A stretch of 64,000 nucleotides of DNA from Rhodovulum steppense (lineage in GTDB: Bacteria; Pseudomonadota; Alphaproteobacteria; Rhodobacterales; Rhodobacteraceae): assembly GCF_004339675.1 (NCBI RefSeq), contig NZ_SLVM01000014.1, positions 1 through 64,000 of the forward strand, in the 5' to 3' direction. Shown piece after piece: positions 1 to 8,203 of the stretch (position 1 is the stretch's first letter; every line of letters starts with the position of its first letter). The notes beneath the pieces were generated by a model. The model saw only the letters and a list, made by a program, of their open reading frames with translations. It was not told where the DNA came from and did not search any database. A program made the translations under genes and the position numbers.

Positions 1-181
1 GGTCTGGGGCGCACAGCCGATCTTCGCGGAAATCGACATGACTGCCTGCAAGCGCGATCCATGCTGACCGTTCGGCGGTCCGCTCGAACCCATGGCGCGG
101 CCCGCCGAACTGTCGAGGATCAGCCGCACCGCACGCTCGCGCATTTCGGGGGAAAACCTTGTTCGTCGTCTTGCTCATCAT
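1..181 (-). pseudogene. IS3-family transposase OrfA fragment (frameshifted, truncated by window edge)
   Basis: This is the helix-turn-helix OrfA subunit of a two-ORF IS3 transposase. The seven codons MSKTTNK are in one frame. The following FSPEMRERAVRLILD is in the next frame, consistent with a one-base insertion in the GTTTTCCCC tract. Further on, residues resembling SIAxKIGCxPQT are visible up to the edge. The start at 178 or 181 follows AGGATGGAGC, a good ribosome binding site. The catalytic OrfB would be further left, outside the window. No intact product is expected. Confidence 0.65.
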
Positions 182-231
182 GCTCCATCCTACTCAGGAG
201 TTGGAGCCTCCGGCAAACCCGGCGCGGTTCA
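1..231 (-). mobile_element. IS3-type insertion sequence, decayed 5' end running off the left edge
   Basis: Read on the minus strand, the segment begins with a terminus-like TGAACCGCGCCGGG (from 231 downward). A purine-rich ribosome binding site follows, then an OrfA start at about 181/178 that reads MSKTTNK. After one frame change at about 155 it continues FSPEMRERAVRLILD and later SISAKIGCAPQT. These are hallmark stretches of IS3-family OrfA (helix-turn-helix) proteins. The frame change, and an atypical stretch between RLILD and the SISAKIGC block, indicate a non-functional copy. The rest of the element lies outside the window. The family call is firm; the exact end is inferred from resemblance to IS3 termini. 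Confidence 0.7.
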
Positions 232-349
232 ATCGGCGGACCTGCTTGCCACGCGCTACGCGGCATATGTGGGCCTCGTCTCACGCCCCGCTCCGCCACG
301 AGATGAAAACCGAATCCCGAAAGGCACACAGCTCCGGACCGCTATACCC

Positions 350-2827
350 TCATCGCGAACCAGCCCCGTCCGGGCCGTCTGCGGCCTCTGCATCGGAATC
401 GAGATCGCCGCGCGGCTCCGGCTGGGGTTCGTCCTTCTGACGGGACGGCGACGGCTCGGCAGGCGCTGGTGCTCCGGCCGGGCTTGCCCGGGCGAGCAGC
501 GACTCGGGATTTCTCAGCCAGATATCGCGCTGGGCGAAGGGAATCTCTATTCCCTCCTCAACGAACCGCCGGGCGATCTCGTGGTTCAGTTCGGTCCGGA
601 CCGACAGGCCGTAATTGATGTCGCGCAGCACCACGCGCAGCTCGAATTCCAGCGCGTCCGAGCCGAAGCCCTGGAACACCACCGATGGCGGCGGGTTGAT
701 CATCGCCAGGGGATGCGCCTCGCCGATCTCGCGCAGCACCCTCTCGACCTTGCGGGTGTCCGAGCCATAGGCGACGCCGACCTTGAGGATCACCCGTCCG
801 GTCAGGTTCTGTCGGGTCCAGTTCGTCACCCGCCCCGAAATCAGATCGGCATTGGGCACGATCACGTCGGTCCAGTCGAAGGTCTGGATCCGGGTCGAGC
901 GCACCGAAATGTCCTGTACGGTGCCCATCACGCCACCGACCTCGATCCAGTCGCCTTGGCTGATCGGACGCTCTATCAGCAAGATGATGCCCGAGACGAA
1001 ATTCTCGACCACGGTGCGCAGCCCGAAGCCGATGCCCACCGACAGCGCCCCGGCGACGATGGCCAGCGAGGACAGGTCGATCCCCGCGGTGGTGATCGCG
1101 ACCAGTGCGGCCAGGAAGATCCCGACATAGCCCAGCCCCGAAACGATGGCGGTCTGCCCGCCCGGGTCGATCCTGGTCTTGGGCAGGACCGTCGTGCGCA
1201 GCGTGCCCTGCACCAGCCGCGTCAGCCCGTAGCCGATGGCGAAGACGATGGCGAAGGTCAGGAAATCGGCTGGCGAGATGCGGGTGTCGCCCAGCGCGAA
1301 GCCGGTGGTGAAGCGCGCCCAGATCTCTGTCAGGTCGGCCACCCGGGCGCCCCAGATCAGCGCCAGCACCGGCAGCGCCAGCACCGCCAGCACCAGCCCG
1401 ATCAGCACCGGGATCAGCGCGTCCGAGGCGCTTTCGGAATCGTCCTGCCCGATCAGCAGCGCATAAAGATCGTCCACGAACCGTTGCAGCACCATCAGAA
1501 GGCCCAGAAGCGCCAGCGTCAGGATCGGCGGATAGGTCAGGAAATCGGCCGCTTCCTTGTAGCCGATCGCCCCCAGCACCGGGCCGAGCAGACCGAAGCC
1601 GATCGCCGCGCGGCCGATCAGCCCGATCACCCGGTTGCGATAGGGGCGCGTCTGGTCGCCCTCGGGCACGATCCGGGCCTGTGCGCGCAGGATCTGGCCA
1701 ACGCGGATCAGCAGAAGCCCCCCTGCCACCACCAGCGGCAGGCCAAGCACCGTCTTGGCTTCGCGGGGGAAATCGCCAATCTCGCCCAAAAGGCCCAGCA
1801 GCCCGGCCAGCACGATCACAAGCCCCATGCCCTTGGCGTGGAAACGCGCCTCGGTCATGCGCTCGGGCGGCAGGTCGAACAGGCGGCGCGAGACCGAGTG
1901 ATCGGCAAAGACGCGGCCACCCAGCCAGCGCGCTGTAAAGAAGGTCAGCCCCAGAACCGGAATCGCCGCCAGAACCTCCGAGACCCTGTCCCCGGCCAGC
2001 CCGGTCGACCGCAGCGCGGCCACCAGCAGCACCAGCCCCAGCGTCGGCAGCACGATCTGGCCCAGCGACAGCAACGAGGAAAAGACCGTCCGCCCCCGGC
2101 TGCGGCTGGTATGGATCAGCCGGTCCGACAACTGTTCCATCCAGCGCCGCCCGCGGGCCAGCAGCACGCCCGCCATGGCCAGGAACAGGATCGTGACGGG
2201 CAGATCCTCGCGGAACGTGTCGCGTCCCGCCGGGGTGGTCCAGGCTTCGGCCAGTTCGACGAACATCGCCATGCCGGTCTGGCGCAGCGCCTCGGCGCCC
2301 ATTGCCCAGTTCGTCGGGTTGAAGGGCATCGGCCCGAGTTCCAGAAGCTTGCTGGTCTGGCGCTCGCGGATCACGGCGTCGATTTCGCGGATCAACCCGT
2401 CGGCACGGCTATGCGCCTCGACCGCCCGAAGTGCTGGGGCCTGCATGTCGGCAAGCTGGCGGTTCAGTTCGGCCCGGCGTGCGGCGATCTCGGCGGGCTC
2501 GGTCTCGCCCTCGGGCGGTGCGGGGCCAAGCGCGGCGATCTGGTCGCGCAGCGTCTTGATCCGCGCCGCATTGGTGCCCTGCGCGGTCAGAAGCCGGGTG
2601 CGCCAGTCGACAAGCTGCGCACGCAGTTCGGCGAGCGCGGCATCGCTGTCGCGGCCCGAGCCCAGCGCCTGCTCGGCGCGGGAGGCAAGCTGTTCCCAGG
2701 CGGAATAGTCCAGCGCGGCTTCCTCGGCCGCGGGCGCGGATTGCTGGGCAAGGCCCGGCGGCGCCATCGCAGGGCCGACAAGCGCGGCCAGCAAGACCAG
2801 CGCGAAAACCCGCACAAGGCGCGTCAT
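350..2827 (-). CDS. MscS-family mechanosensitive channel with DUF3772-type N-terminal region
   Basis: An 825-aa inner-membrane protein. A signal-like segment (MTRLVRVFALVLLAALVG) leads a periplasmic, coiled-coil-rich region of about 180 residues typical of DUF3772. Then come many hydrophobic helices and a C-terminal MscS pore and beta domain. The pore-lining stretch is rich in Gly and Ala (SLAIVAGALSVGIGFGLR), and the beta domain starts around ISQGDWIEVGGVMGTVQDI. It should release ions and solutes on hypo-osmotic shock. The start at 2827 is preferred over an upstream in-frame start because it gives a clean signal peptide and overlaps the cysK-like stop by four bases (ATGA), implying translational coupling. 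It is the last gene of the co-directional run. Confidence 0.85.
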   Translation of the reverse strand: MTRLVRVFALVLLAALVGPAMAPPGLAQQSAPAAEEAALDYSAWEQLASRAEQALGSGRDSDAALAELRAQLVDWRTRLLTAQGTNAARIKTLRDQIAALGPAPPEGETEPAEIAARRAELNRQLADMQAPALRAVEAHSRADGLIREIDAVIRERQTSKLLELGPMPFNPTNWAMGAEALRQTGMAMFVELAEAWTTPAGRDTFREDLPVTILFLAMAGVLLARGRRWMEQLSDRLIHTSRSRGRTVFSSLLSLGQIVLPTLGLVLLVAALRSTGLAGDRVSEVLAAIPVLGLTFFTARWLGGRVFADHSVSRRLFDLPPERMTEARFHAKGMGLVIVLAGLLGLLGEIGDFPREAKTVLGLPLVVAGGLLLIRVGQILRAQARIVPEGDQTRPYRNRVIGLIGRAAIGFGLLGPVLGAIGYKEAADFLTYPPILTLALLGLLMVLQRFVDDLYALLIGQDDSESASDALIPVLIGLVLAVLALPVLALIWGARVADLTEIWARFTTGFALGDTRISPADFLTFAIVFAIGYGLTRLVQGTLRTTVLPKTRIDPGGQTAIVSGLGYVGIFLAALVAITTAGIDLSSLAIVAGALSVGIGFGLRTVVENFVSGIILLIERPISQGDWIEVGGVMGTVQDISVRSTRIQTFDWTDVIVPNADLISGRVTNWTRQNLTGRVILKVGVAYGSDTRKVERVLREIGEAHPLAMINPPPSVVFQGFGSDALEFELRVVLRDINYGLSVRTELNHEIARRFVEEGIEIPFAQRDIWLRNPESLLARASPAGAPAPAEPSPSRQKDEPQPEPRGDLDSDAEAADGPDGAGSR

Positions 2828-3855
2828 GCCTGGAACATCCCGGGCAGCGCGCGGGCGGGTCCGTCCAGCCAATACGGCACCGGCAGGCCCTTTTCGCGCA
2901 GGAAGGCGGGGTTGAACAGGCGCGACTGATAGCGCGTGCCATAGTCGCATAGCACCGTCACGATGGTATGCCCCGGCCCCATCTCGCGCGCCATGCGCAT
3001 CGCGCCCGCCACGTTGATCCCGGACGAGCCGCCAAGGCAAAGCCCCTCCTTCTCCAGCAGGTCAAAGACGACGGGCAGCGCCTCGCTGTCCGGAATGCGG
3101 CAGCAGAAATCAGGCGTCAGTCCCTCCAGATTGGCGGTGATCCGCCCCTGCCCGATCCCCTCGGTGATCGAGGAACCTTCGGATTTCAGAACACCCGTCG
3201 TGTAATGGCTGTAAAGCGCGGCACCCTCGGGATCGGCCAGCCCGATCCTGACGCCGCGAGGCTGCAACGCCATCGCCACCCCCGCCAGCGTGCCGCCCGA
3301 GCCCACAGCGCAGATGAAGCCGTCCACCCTGCCCCCGGTCTGGTCCCAGATCTCGGGGCCGGTGCTGTCGAGATGGGCCTGACGGTTGGCCACATTGTCG
3401 AACTGGTTCGCCCAGACCGCGCCGTTCGCTTCGGTCTCGGCCAGACGCGCGGCCAGCCTGGCCGAGTAGCGCACGAAATTGTTGGGGTTCGAATAGGGCG
3501 CAGCGGGCACCTCGACCAGGTCGGCGCCCGCCAGCCGCAGCATGTCCTTCTTTTCCTGGCTTTGCGTCTCGGGGATCACGATCACGGTGCGAAAGCCCAT
3601 CGAAGCGCCCACCAGCGCCAGCCCGATGCCGGTATTGCCCGCCGTGCCCTCGACGATGGTGCCGCCGGGCCGCAGCGCGCCGCGCGCCACCGCATCGCGG
3701 ATGATCCACAGCGCGGCGCGGTCCTTGACCGACTGGCCGGGATTCATGAACTCGGCCTTTCCGAGGATCTCGCAGCCCGTCGCCTCGGACGGGCCGTTCA
3801 GCCGCAGAAGCGGCGTGTTGCCGATCAGCCCCGCAAGATCCCTGCCGATATCCAT
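2824..3855 (-). CDS. cysK: Cysteine synthase A family protein (O-acetylserine sulfhydrylase)
   Basis: A 343-aa fold-type II PLP enzyme that makes cysteine from O-acetylserine and sulfide. The Schiff-base lysine is K44 in NPGQSVKDRA. The substrate loop is TAGNTG (residues 71-76), where housekeeping CysK usually has TSGNTG. The phosphate-binding region is seen as GSGGTLAG. The gene follows trgB by about 50 bases and is coupled to the channel gene by ATGA. Its position after trgA and trgB matches the tellurite-resistance locus described in Rhodobacter sphaeroides, where cysK contributes to resistance. A role supplying cysteine for thiol defence is inferred from that precedent. Confidence 0.88.
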   Translation of the reverse strand: MDIGRDLAGLIGNTPLLRLNGPSEATGCEILGKAEFMNPGQSVKDRAALWIIRDAVARGALRPGGTIVEGTAGNTGIGLALVGASMGFRTVIVIPETQSQEKKDMLRLAGADLVEVPAAPYSNPNNFVRYSARLAARLAETEANGAVWANQFDNVANRQAHLDSTGPEIWDQTGGRVDGFICAVGSGGTLAGVAMALQPRGVRIGLADPEGAALYSHYTTGVLKSEGSSITEGIGQGRITANLEGLTPDFCCRIPDSEALPVVFDLLEKEGLCLGGSSGINVAGAMRMAREMGPGHTIVTVLCDYGTRYQSRLFNPAFLREKGLPVPYWLDGPARALPGMFQA

Positions 3856-3906
3856 GCCGCCTTCGCCTCCCGTTTCCTCTAGTGCTACGGGGGCAGGCGC
3901 TGGAAC

Positions 3907-5079
3907 TCAACCCGAAGCCCGCAACCTCTCACGGTTCCGTGCAAGCCACAGCAGTGACAGGATCAGCGGCGCATTGCCGATCTCGCCGGTCTCGACCAGT
4001 TCCAGCGCGCGGGCAAGGGGCACGACATGGGCGCGGATATCCTCGTCCTCGGCGGCCAGCCCGCCCAGCCCGCCGGTGCCCTCGGGCAGGTCGGCCTCGG
4101 CGACGAAGGAATAGATGAACTCGGTCTTCGCGCCGGGCGACGGATAATAGCCATAGACCCGATGCAGCGGCCCAAGGGTGATCCCCGCTTCCTCGACCGC
4201 CTCTCGCCGAACGGTGGTCTCGGGCGTCTCGCCGGGGTCGATCAGCCCCGCGATCGCCTCGAGCGACCAGCATTCGCTGTCGCCCCTGCCATAGGGACCG
4301 ACGCGGAACTGTTCGATCAGAAGCACCGCGTCGCGCGCCGGGTCATAGGGCAGCACGGTGGCGGCATCGGCGGTGAAGAAGGCGGCGCGGTTCACCGCCG
4401 GGCTCCATGCCCCGTCAAAGCGGCGATGGCGGAAATCATATTCCTCGACCGCGAAGAAATTGGCGTAGGGCTGGCTGCGGGCGAATTCCTCGATGTCGTC
4501 GGGGCGCATGGGTCTGCGCAGGGTCGCAGGCGAGGGTTCTCTGGCGCGGATACGGGCCGCCGCCCGCGCGAGGATCATCCGGTAGCGCCTTGCATGCACG
4601 GCAGGATCGCGGCCGGGATAGCCCAGCATCACCTCCTCGGCGGCCAGCGTCACGATCTCGCCCCAGCGCGCCTGCCACTCGGCCAGGTTCCAGGTCGCTC
4701 CGGCCTGCGGGGCCGGGCAGCGGGGCAGATAGACCTGCGCCGCACGGGGGCCTGCGGCGGTCTCGACCGTCACATCGGCCAGCGCATAGCCATAGCCGCC
4801 CTCGTAATAGTCAAGCCGCGCCCGTGCCCCGGCATCGACACCCTCAAGACAGCCCCCCTCGGCCAGCGCCCCCGGCTGGGGGCGGATCATGGGAAAGCTT
4901 TCGCCCGCGACCCAGCGGACGGCGTGATCGGCAAGCCGGGCTGGCGTCAGCACCAGATCTGCCTCTGGCCGGTCCAGAACGCGGGCCAGAAGCGGCACGT
5001 GGCAGAGCGTGCCGTAGAAAAACAGCCGGTCCAGGACGACCCCCTCAGTTCCAGCGATGCGAGATGAACTCGACGACAA
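3907..5079 (-). CDS. trgB: TrgB-like protein: gamma-glutamylcyclotransferase-like domain fused to a NUDIX hydrolase
   Basis: A 390-aa two-domain protein. Residues about 16-150 resemble the AIG2/gamma-glutamylcyclotransferase fold (LFFYGTLCHVPLL, LDYYEGGYGY). Residues about 190-385 are a NUDIX hydrolase of the ADP-ribose pyrophosphatase kind, with the Nudix box GLIDPGETPETTVRREAVEEAG. It lies inside a trgA-trgB-cysK order, so TrgB is the best name. The longest reading begins with TTG at 5079, 35 bases inside trgA and without a convincing ribosome binding site. A GAGGGGG tract just after the trgA stop sits six bases before a CTG at 5034, which would give MDRLFFYGTL, so the true start is uncertain. 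Substrates are not shown by the sequence. Confidence 0.8.
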   Translation of the reverse strand: MSSSSSRIAGTEGVVLDRLFFYGTLCHVPLLARVLDRPEADLVLTPARLADHAVRWVAGESFPMIRPQPGALAEGGCLEGVDAGARARLDYYEGGYGYALADVTVETAAGPRAAQVYLPRCPAPQAGATWNLAEWQARWGEIVTLAAEEVMLGYPGRDPAVHARRYRMILARAAARIRAREPSPATLRRPMRPDDIEEFARSQPYANFFAVEEYDFRHRRFDGAWSPAVNRAAFFTADAATVLPYDPARDAVLLIEQFRVGPYGRGDSECWSLEAIAGLIDPGETPETTVRREAVEEAGITLGPLHRVYGYYPSPGAKTEFIYSFVAEADLPEGTGGLGGLAAEDEDIRAHVVPLARALELVETGEIGNAPLILSLLWLARNRERLRASG

Positions 5080-5488
5080 AGGCGGCCACGATACCCCCGC
5101 CCACCAGGATCCCCATTGCTACCGGGGCGGTGACCAGCATCAACCCGTTCTTGCCCATCAGCGCGACCGTGCCGGTCAGCGCATCCATGATCCCGTCAAA
5201 GCGCAGCCGCGTGGCCATGCGCAGCATCTCGTAGACCGAGTGGAACAGCAGCGCATAGAAGGCCAGAACCACCGAGGTCCGCACCCCCGAGGCCACCGCC
5301 ACCCCGTAGCCCTCGCCCGCGAGGCGCCCCATGACGAACCATCCCGCCAGCGCGCCGATGCCGGTATTCACATAGGCGAACTTGCCCAGTGGCGTGCCCT
5401 CGGGAAAGAGCGGCACCAGGGCGTCCGAGGTGAACCACGCCACCGCCGCGAACAGCAGGGCAGCGACGAGTTTGGCGGCGGTGGGCAT
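5045..5488 (-). CDS. trgA: TrgA family membrane protein
   Basis: A 147-aa protein with four predicted membrane helices, starting with MPTAAKLVAALLFAAVAWF. It matches the TrgA family, known from the trgAB tellurite-resistance locus of Rhodobacter sphaeroides. Its biochemical function is not established. The gene starts three bases after the stop of the upstream methyltransferase gene and overlaps the longest version of trgB, so cfa, trgA, trgB, cysK and the channel are probably one transcription unit. Identification rests on family resemblance plus gene order. Confidence 0.8.
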   Translation of the reverse strand: MPTAAKLVAALLFAAVAWFTSDALVPLFPEGTPLGKFAYVNTGIGALAGWFVMGRLAGEGYGVAVASGVRTSVVLAFYALLFHSVYEMLRMATRLRFDGIMDALTGTVALMGKNGLMLVTAPVAMGILVGGGIVAAFVVEFISHRWN

Positions 5489-5491
5489 GGA

Positions 5492-6703
5492 TCAGGCGGG
5501 TCTCGTGACGGTGAACTGGGTCACGTCGCAGTTTCCGCTGTGGAAGGTCGCCGCGCAAGATGTGAGGTACATGTTCCACATGCGCCGGAAGCGCGCATCG
5601 AAGCCCATATCCGCCACCTCGTCCCAGCGTGCGTTGAAGCTCTCGTGCCAGCGGCGCAGCGTCAGCGAATAGCTTTCGCCGAATTCGACCGAGCGGGTCA
5701 CCTCAAGCTCGGCCGCGCGGGCAAGATCGCCGAGGATGGTGTGGCTGGGCAGCATGCCGCCCGGGAAGATGTATTTCTGGATAAAATCGACACCCTTGCG
5801 ATAAATCTCGAAACGACGTTCCTGCACGGTGATGATCTGCAAGGTCGCATGCGCCCCCGGCCTCATGCAGTCGCGCAGCTTGGCGAAATAGACCGGCCAG
5901 TATTTTTCCCCCACCGCCTCGAACATCTCGATCGAGGCGATGCCGTCATAGGTGCCGGTCTCGTCGCGGTAATCCTGCAGCCGGATCTCGACCCGGTCCG
6001 ACAATCCGGCTCGGCGGATGCGCTCGACCGCGTAATCATGCTGCTCGCGGCTGATGGTCAGCCCGGTGACCCTGAGCCCGCGCTTGGCGGCGGCGTATTC
6101 GGCAAAGCCACCCCAGCCGCAGCCGATCTCCAGCACATGATCGCCGGGCTTCACCCCCATCTCGTCGACCATCGAGGCGTATTTCAGCTCCTGCGCATGT
6201 TCCAGGCTTTCCTGACCGGTGCGGAACAGCGCCGAGGAATAGGTCATGCTCTCGTCAAGCCAGAGTCCGTAGAAATCGTTGCCGAGGTCGTAATGGGCCG
6301 CGATGTTCCGCTTGGCCTGCCGCTTGGTATTGCGCTGCAGCCAGAAGCGGAACCGCTCATAGGCGCGCACCAGCCCCATGCCGGGGAATCCGTCGAACAG
6401 TTCGTCATTGTCGGCATGGACCAGATCCATGAAGGCCATCAGGTCCGGCGTGGACCAGCCCTCGTCCAGATAGGCCTCGCAGAAACCCAGATCGCCCTCG
6501 CGGATCAGCCGGGCGAACACGTCCGGATCGTGGATGTCCAGTTCGGCAACCGGCCCCGGTGCGCGGCCCTCGGCGCGGAACCGGCGCCCGTCGGGCAGCA
6601 CGAAATCCAGCCGCCCATGGGCCATGGAACAGGCCACATCGAAGACCTGCGCAAAATAGCGTGGCAGGTTGGCCTGCCCTCTTGTCGTTGTCAGGACACT
6701 CAT
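5492..6703 (-). CDS. cfa: Cyclopropane-fatty-acyl-phospholipid synthase family methyltransferase
   Basis: A 403-aa SAM-dependent enzyme. SAM motif I is VLEIGCGWGGFAEYAA, followed by GLTISREQHDYA and the IASIEMFEAVGEKYW region typical of CFA synthases, which methylenate unsaturated acyl chains of membrane phospholipids. An N-terminal region of about 100 residues precedes the methyltransferase core, as in the family. It follows the photolyase gene by 65 bases. In Rhodobacter sphaeroides, cfaA and phrA are paired targets of the singlet-oxygen sigma factor RpoE. I see no convincing RpoE-type promoter in the short gap here. Confidence 0.87.
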   Translation of the reverse strand: MSVLTTTRGQANLPRYFAQVFDVACSMAHGRLDFVLPDGRRFRAEGRAPGPVAELDIHDPDVFARLIREGDLGFCEAYLDEGWSTPDLMAFMDLVHADNDELFDGFPGMGLVRAYERFRFWLQRNTKRQAKRNIAAHYDLGNDFYGLWLDESMTYSSALFRTGQESLEHAQELKYASMVDEMGVKPGDHVLEIGCGWGGFAEYAAAKRGLRVTGLTISREQHDYAVERIRRAGLSDRVEIRLQDYRDETGTYDGIASIEMFEAVGEKYWPVYFAKLRDCMRPGAHATLQIITVQERRFEIYRKGVDFIQKYIFPGGMLPSHTILGDLARAAELEVTRSVEFGESYSLTLRRWHESFNARWDEVADMGFDARFRRMWNMYLTSCAATFHSGNCDVTQFTVTRPA

Positions 6704-6768
6704 CCCGGCTCCCTCGTTCCCCTTTTTCTTGTTTCTTGCAGATGCGCGCCCGACCGCGCAATGCCCCT

Positions 6769-8190
6769 TCAGCCGCTGCGCGCCTCATAGGCGGCCAGCG
6801 CGCGCCTGCGCCCCTCCTCGGCAGAGACGACCGAGGCGGGATAGCGGTCGGCAGGCGACAGCCCCCAGGAGGGCGGCACCGCCTCGAAATAGGACAGCGC
6901 CGTGTCGGACGGCCGGACGCGGCCCTCGGCGATCCAGGCGTCGAGATAGGCGTGATCGGGGTCGAACTTCTCGGCCTGGCTGACCGGGTTGAAGATGCGG
7001 AAATAGGGCGCTGCATCGGGACCCGAACCCGCAACCCATTGCCAGCCCATCGCATTCGCCGCCGGGTCCCAGTCGGTCAGGTGGTCGGCAAACCATTTCA
7101 GCCCGACCTGCCAATGGGTCATCAGGTGCTTGGTCAGGTAGGAGGCGACGATCATCCTCGTGCGGTTGTGCATCCTGCCCGTGACATACATCTCGCGCAT
7201 GCCGGCATCGACAAGGGGAATGCCGGTGCGGCCCTGTTTCCAGGCGAGCACCTCGGCGGCGGTCTCGTCGGTGGACCAGGGAAAGCTGTCCCAGCCCTCG
7301 CGCCAGTTGGCCGTCGCGATATGCGGACTGTGCCACATCAGATGCCAGGCGAATTCGCGCCAGACGATTTCCTTGAGGAAATGCTCGGCACCTGCCTTGC
7401 CCGCGTCCATCGCCGAAAGCCCCGCATGCCAGAGGGCACGGGGCGAGATCTCGCCACAGGTCAGGTTCTCGGACAGATGCGAGGTGGCATTGGCTGCGGG
7501 AAAGTCGCGCCGCGCCTTGTAGTCCGCGATCCGCGCCTCGACAAAGGCGGCAAGGCGGTCCTGTGCCGCCTCCTCTCCGACGCAGGCATGGCGCGCGACG
7601 ACCGCAGCACCCCGCCGCATCGCCGCCCCCATGCGCCAGCTTTCGATTTCCTCGGTCGCGGGCCAGCGTTCGGGGCGCGGGATGATGCCCGGCGCGGGCT
7701 GCGGTTCGGCCACGGGGCGGTCGCGCACCGCCTTCCAGAACGGCGTATAGACCCGGTAGAACGCCCCCTGCCCGGTCTCGACCGTCCAGGGTTCGAAAAG
7801 CAGGAAACCCGGAACCGACCGCGCCTCGATCCCGTCGGTGCTCAGCGCGGCCTTCACCGCCTTGTCGCGGGCAACGCTGTCGGGGTCATAGGCGCGCGAC
7901 CAGATCACCGCGCCTGCGCCGGTCTCGGCCACCAGCGCGCGCAGCACCTCCAGCGCCGCGCCCCGGCGCAGGATCAGCCGCGAATTGCGCGCCCCCAGCA
8001 TCCGCGCGAAATGCTCGACCCCCTGCCCCAGCCGCCATTTCGCCGCCGCACCCAGCGCCGCCACGGAACCGTCATGGATGAACACCGGAACCACCGGCCG
8101 ACCCGAACCGCAGGCTGACGCCAGCGCAGGATTGTCGGCCAGGCGCAGGTCGCGGCGGACCCACCACAGGATCGGGGAAGCATCGGACAT
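6769..8190 (-). CDS. phr: Deoxyribodipyrimidine photolyase (cryptochrome/photolyase family)
   Basis: A 473-aa FAD flavoprotein that splits UV-induced cyclobutane pyrimidine dimers using light. The N-terminal antenna-binding domain starts LWWVRRDLRLADNPAL. The C-terminal FAD domain holds LTCGEISPRALWHA, ELIVWREFAWHL-like and MRNNRVRM-like segments (here GRMHNRTRMIVASYLTKHL) and the WDPAANAMGWQWVAGSGPDAAPYFRIFNP block. Length and motifs fit a class I CPD photolyase. It lies 13 bases after the aminotransferase stop and just before the cfa-like gene. Confidence 0.9.
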   Translation of the reverse strand: MSDASPILWWVRRDLRLADNPALASACGSGRPVVPVFIHDGSVAALGAAAKWRLGQGVEHFARMLGARNSRLILRRGAALEVLRALVAETGAGAVIWSRAYDPDSVARDKAVKAALSTDGIEARSVPGFLLFEPWTVETGQGAFYRVYTPFWKAVRDRPVAEPQPAPGIIPRPERWPATEEIESWRMGAAMRRGAAVVARHACVGEEAAQDRLAAFVEARIADYKARRDFPAANATSHLSENLTCGEISPRALWHAGLSAMDAGKAGAEHFLKEIVWREFAWHLMWHSPHIATANWREGWDSFPWSTDETAAEVLAWKQGRTGIPLVDAGMREMYVTGRMHNRTRMIVASYLTKHLMTHWQVGLKWFADHLTDWDPAANAMGWQWVAGSGPDAAPYFRIFNPVSQAEKFDPDHAYLDAWIAEGRVRPSDTALSYFEAVPPSWGLSPADRYPASVVSAEEGRRRALAAYEARSG

Positions 8191-8203
8191 TCGGGTTCCG
8201 GTT

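Noticed and set aside
92-2929. 945-codon open frame on the plus strand opposite the MscS-family gene
   Set aside because: Product is compositionally odd (Arg, Gln, His, Pro-rich), has no domains, and mirrors the codon pattern of the real gene on the other strand; typical of high-GC shadows.
6704-6768. RpoE-type promoter ahead of the cfa-like gene
   Set aside because: No TGATCC-like element with suitable spacing was found in the gap on the minus strand.
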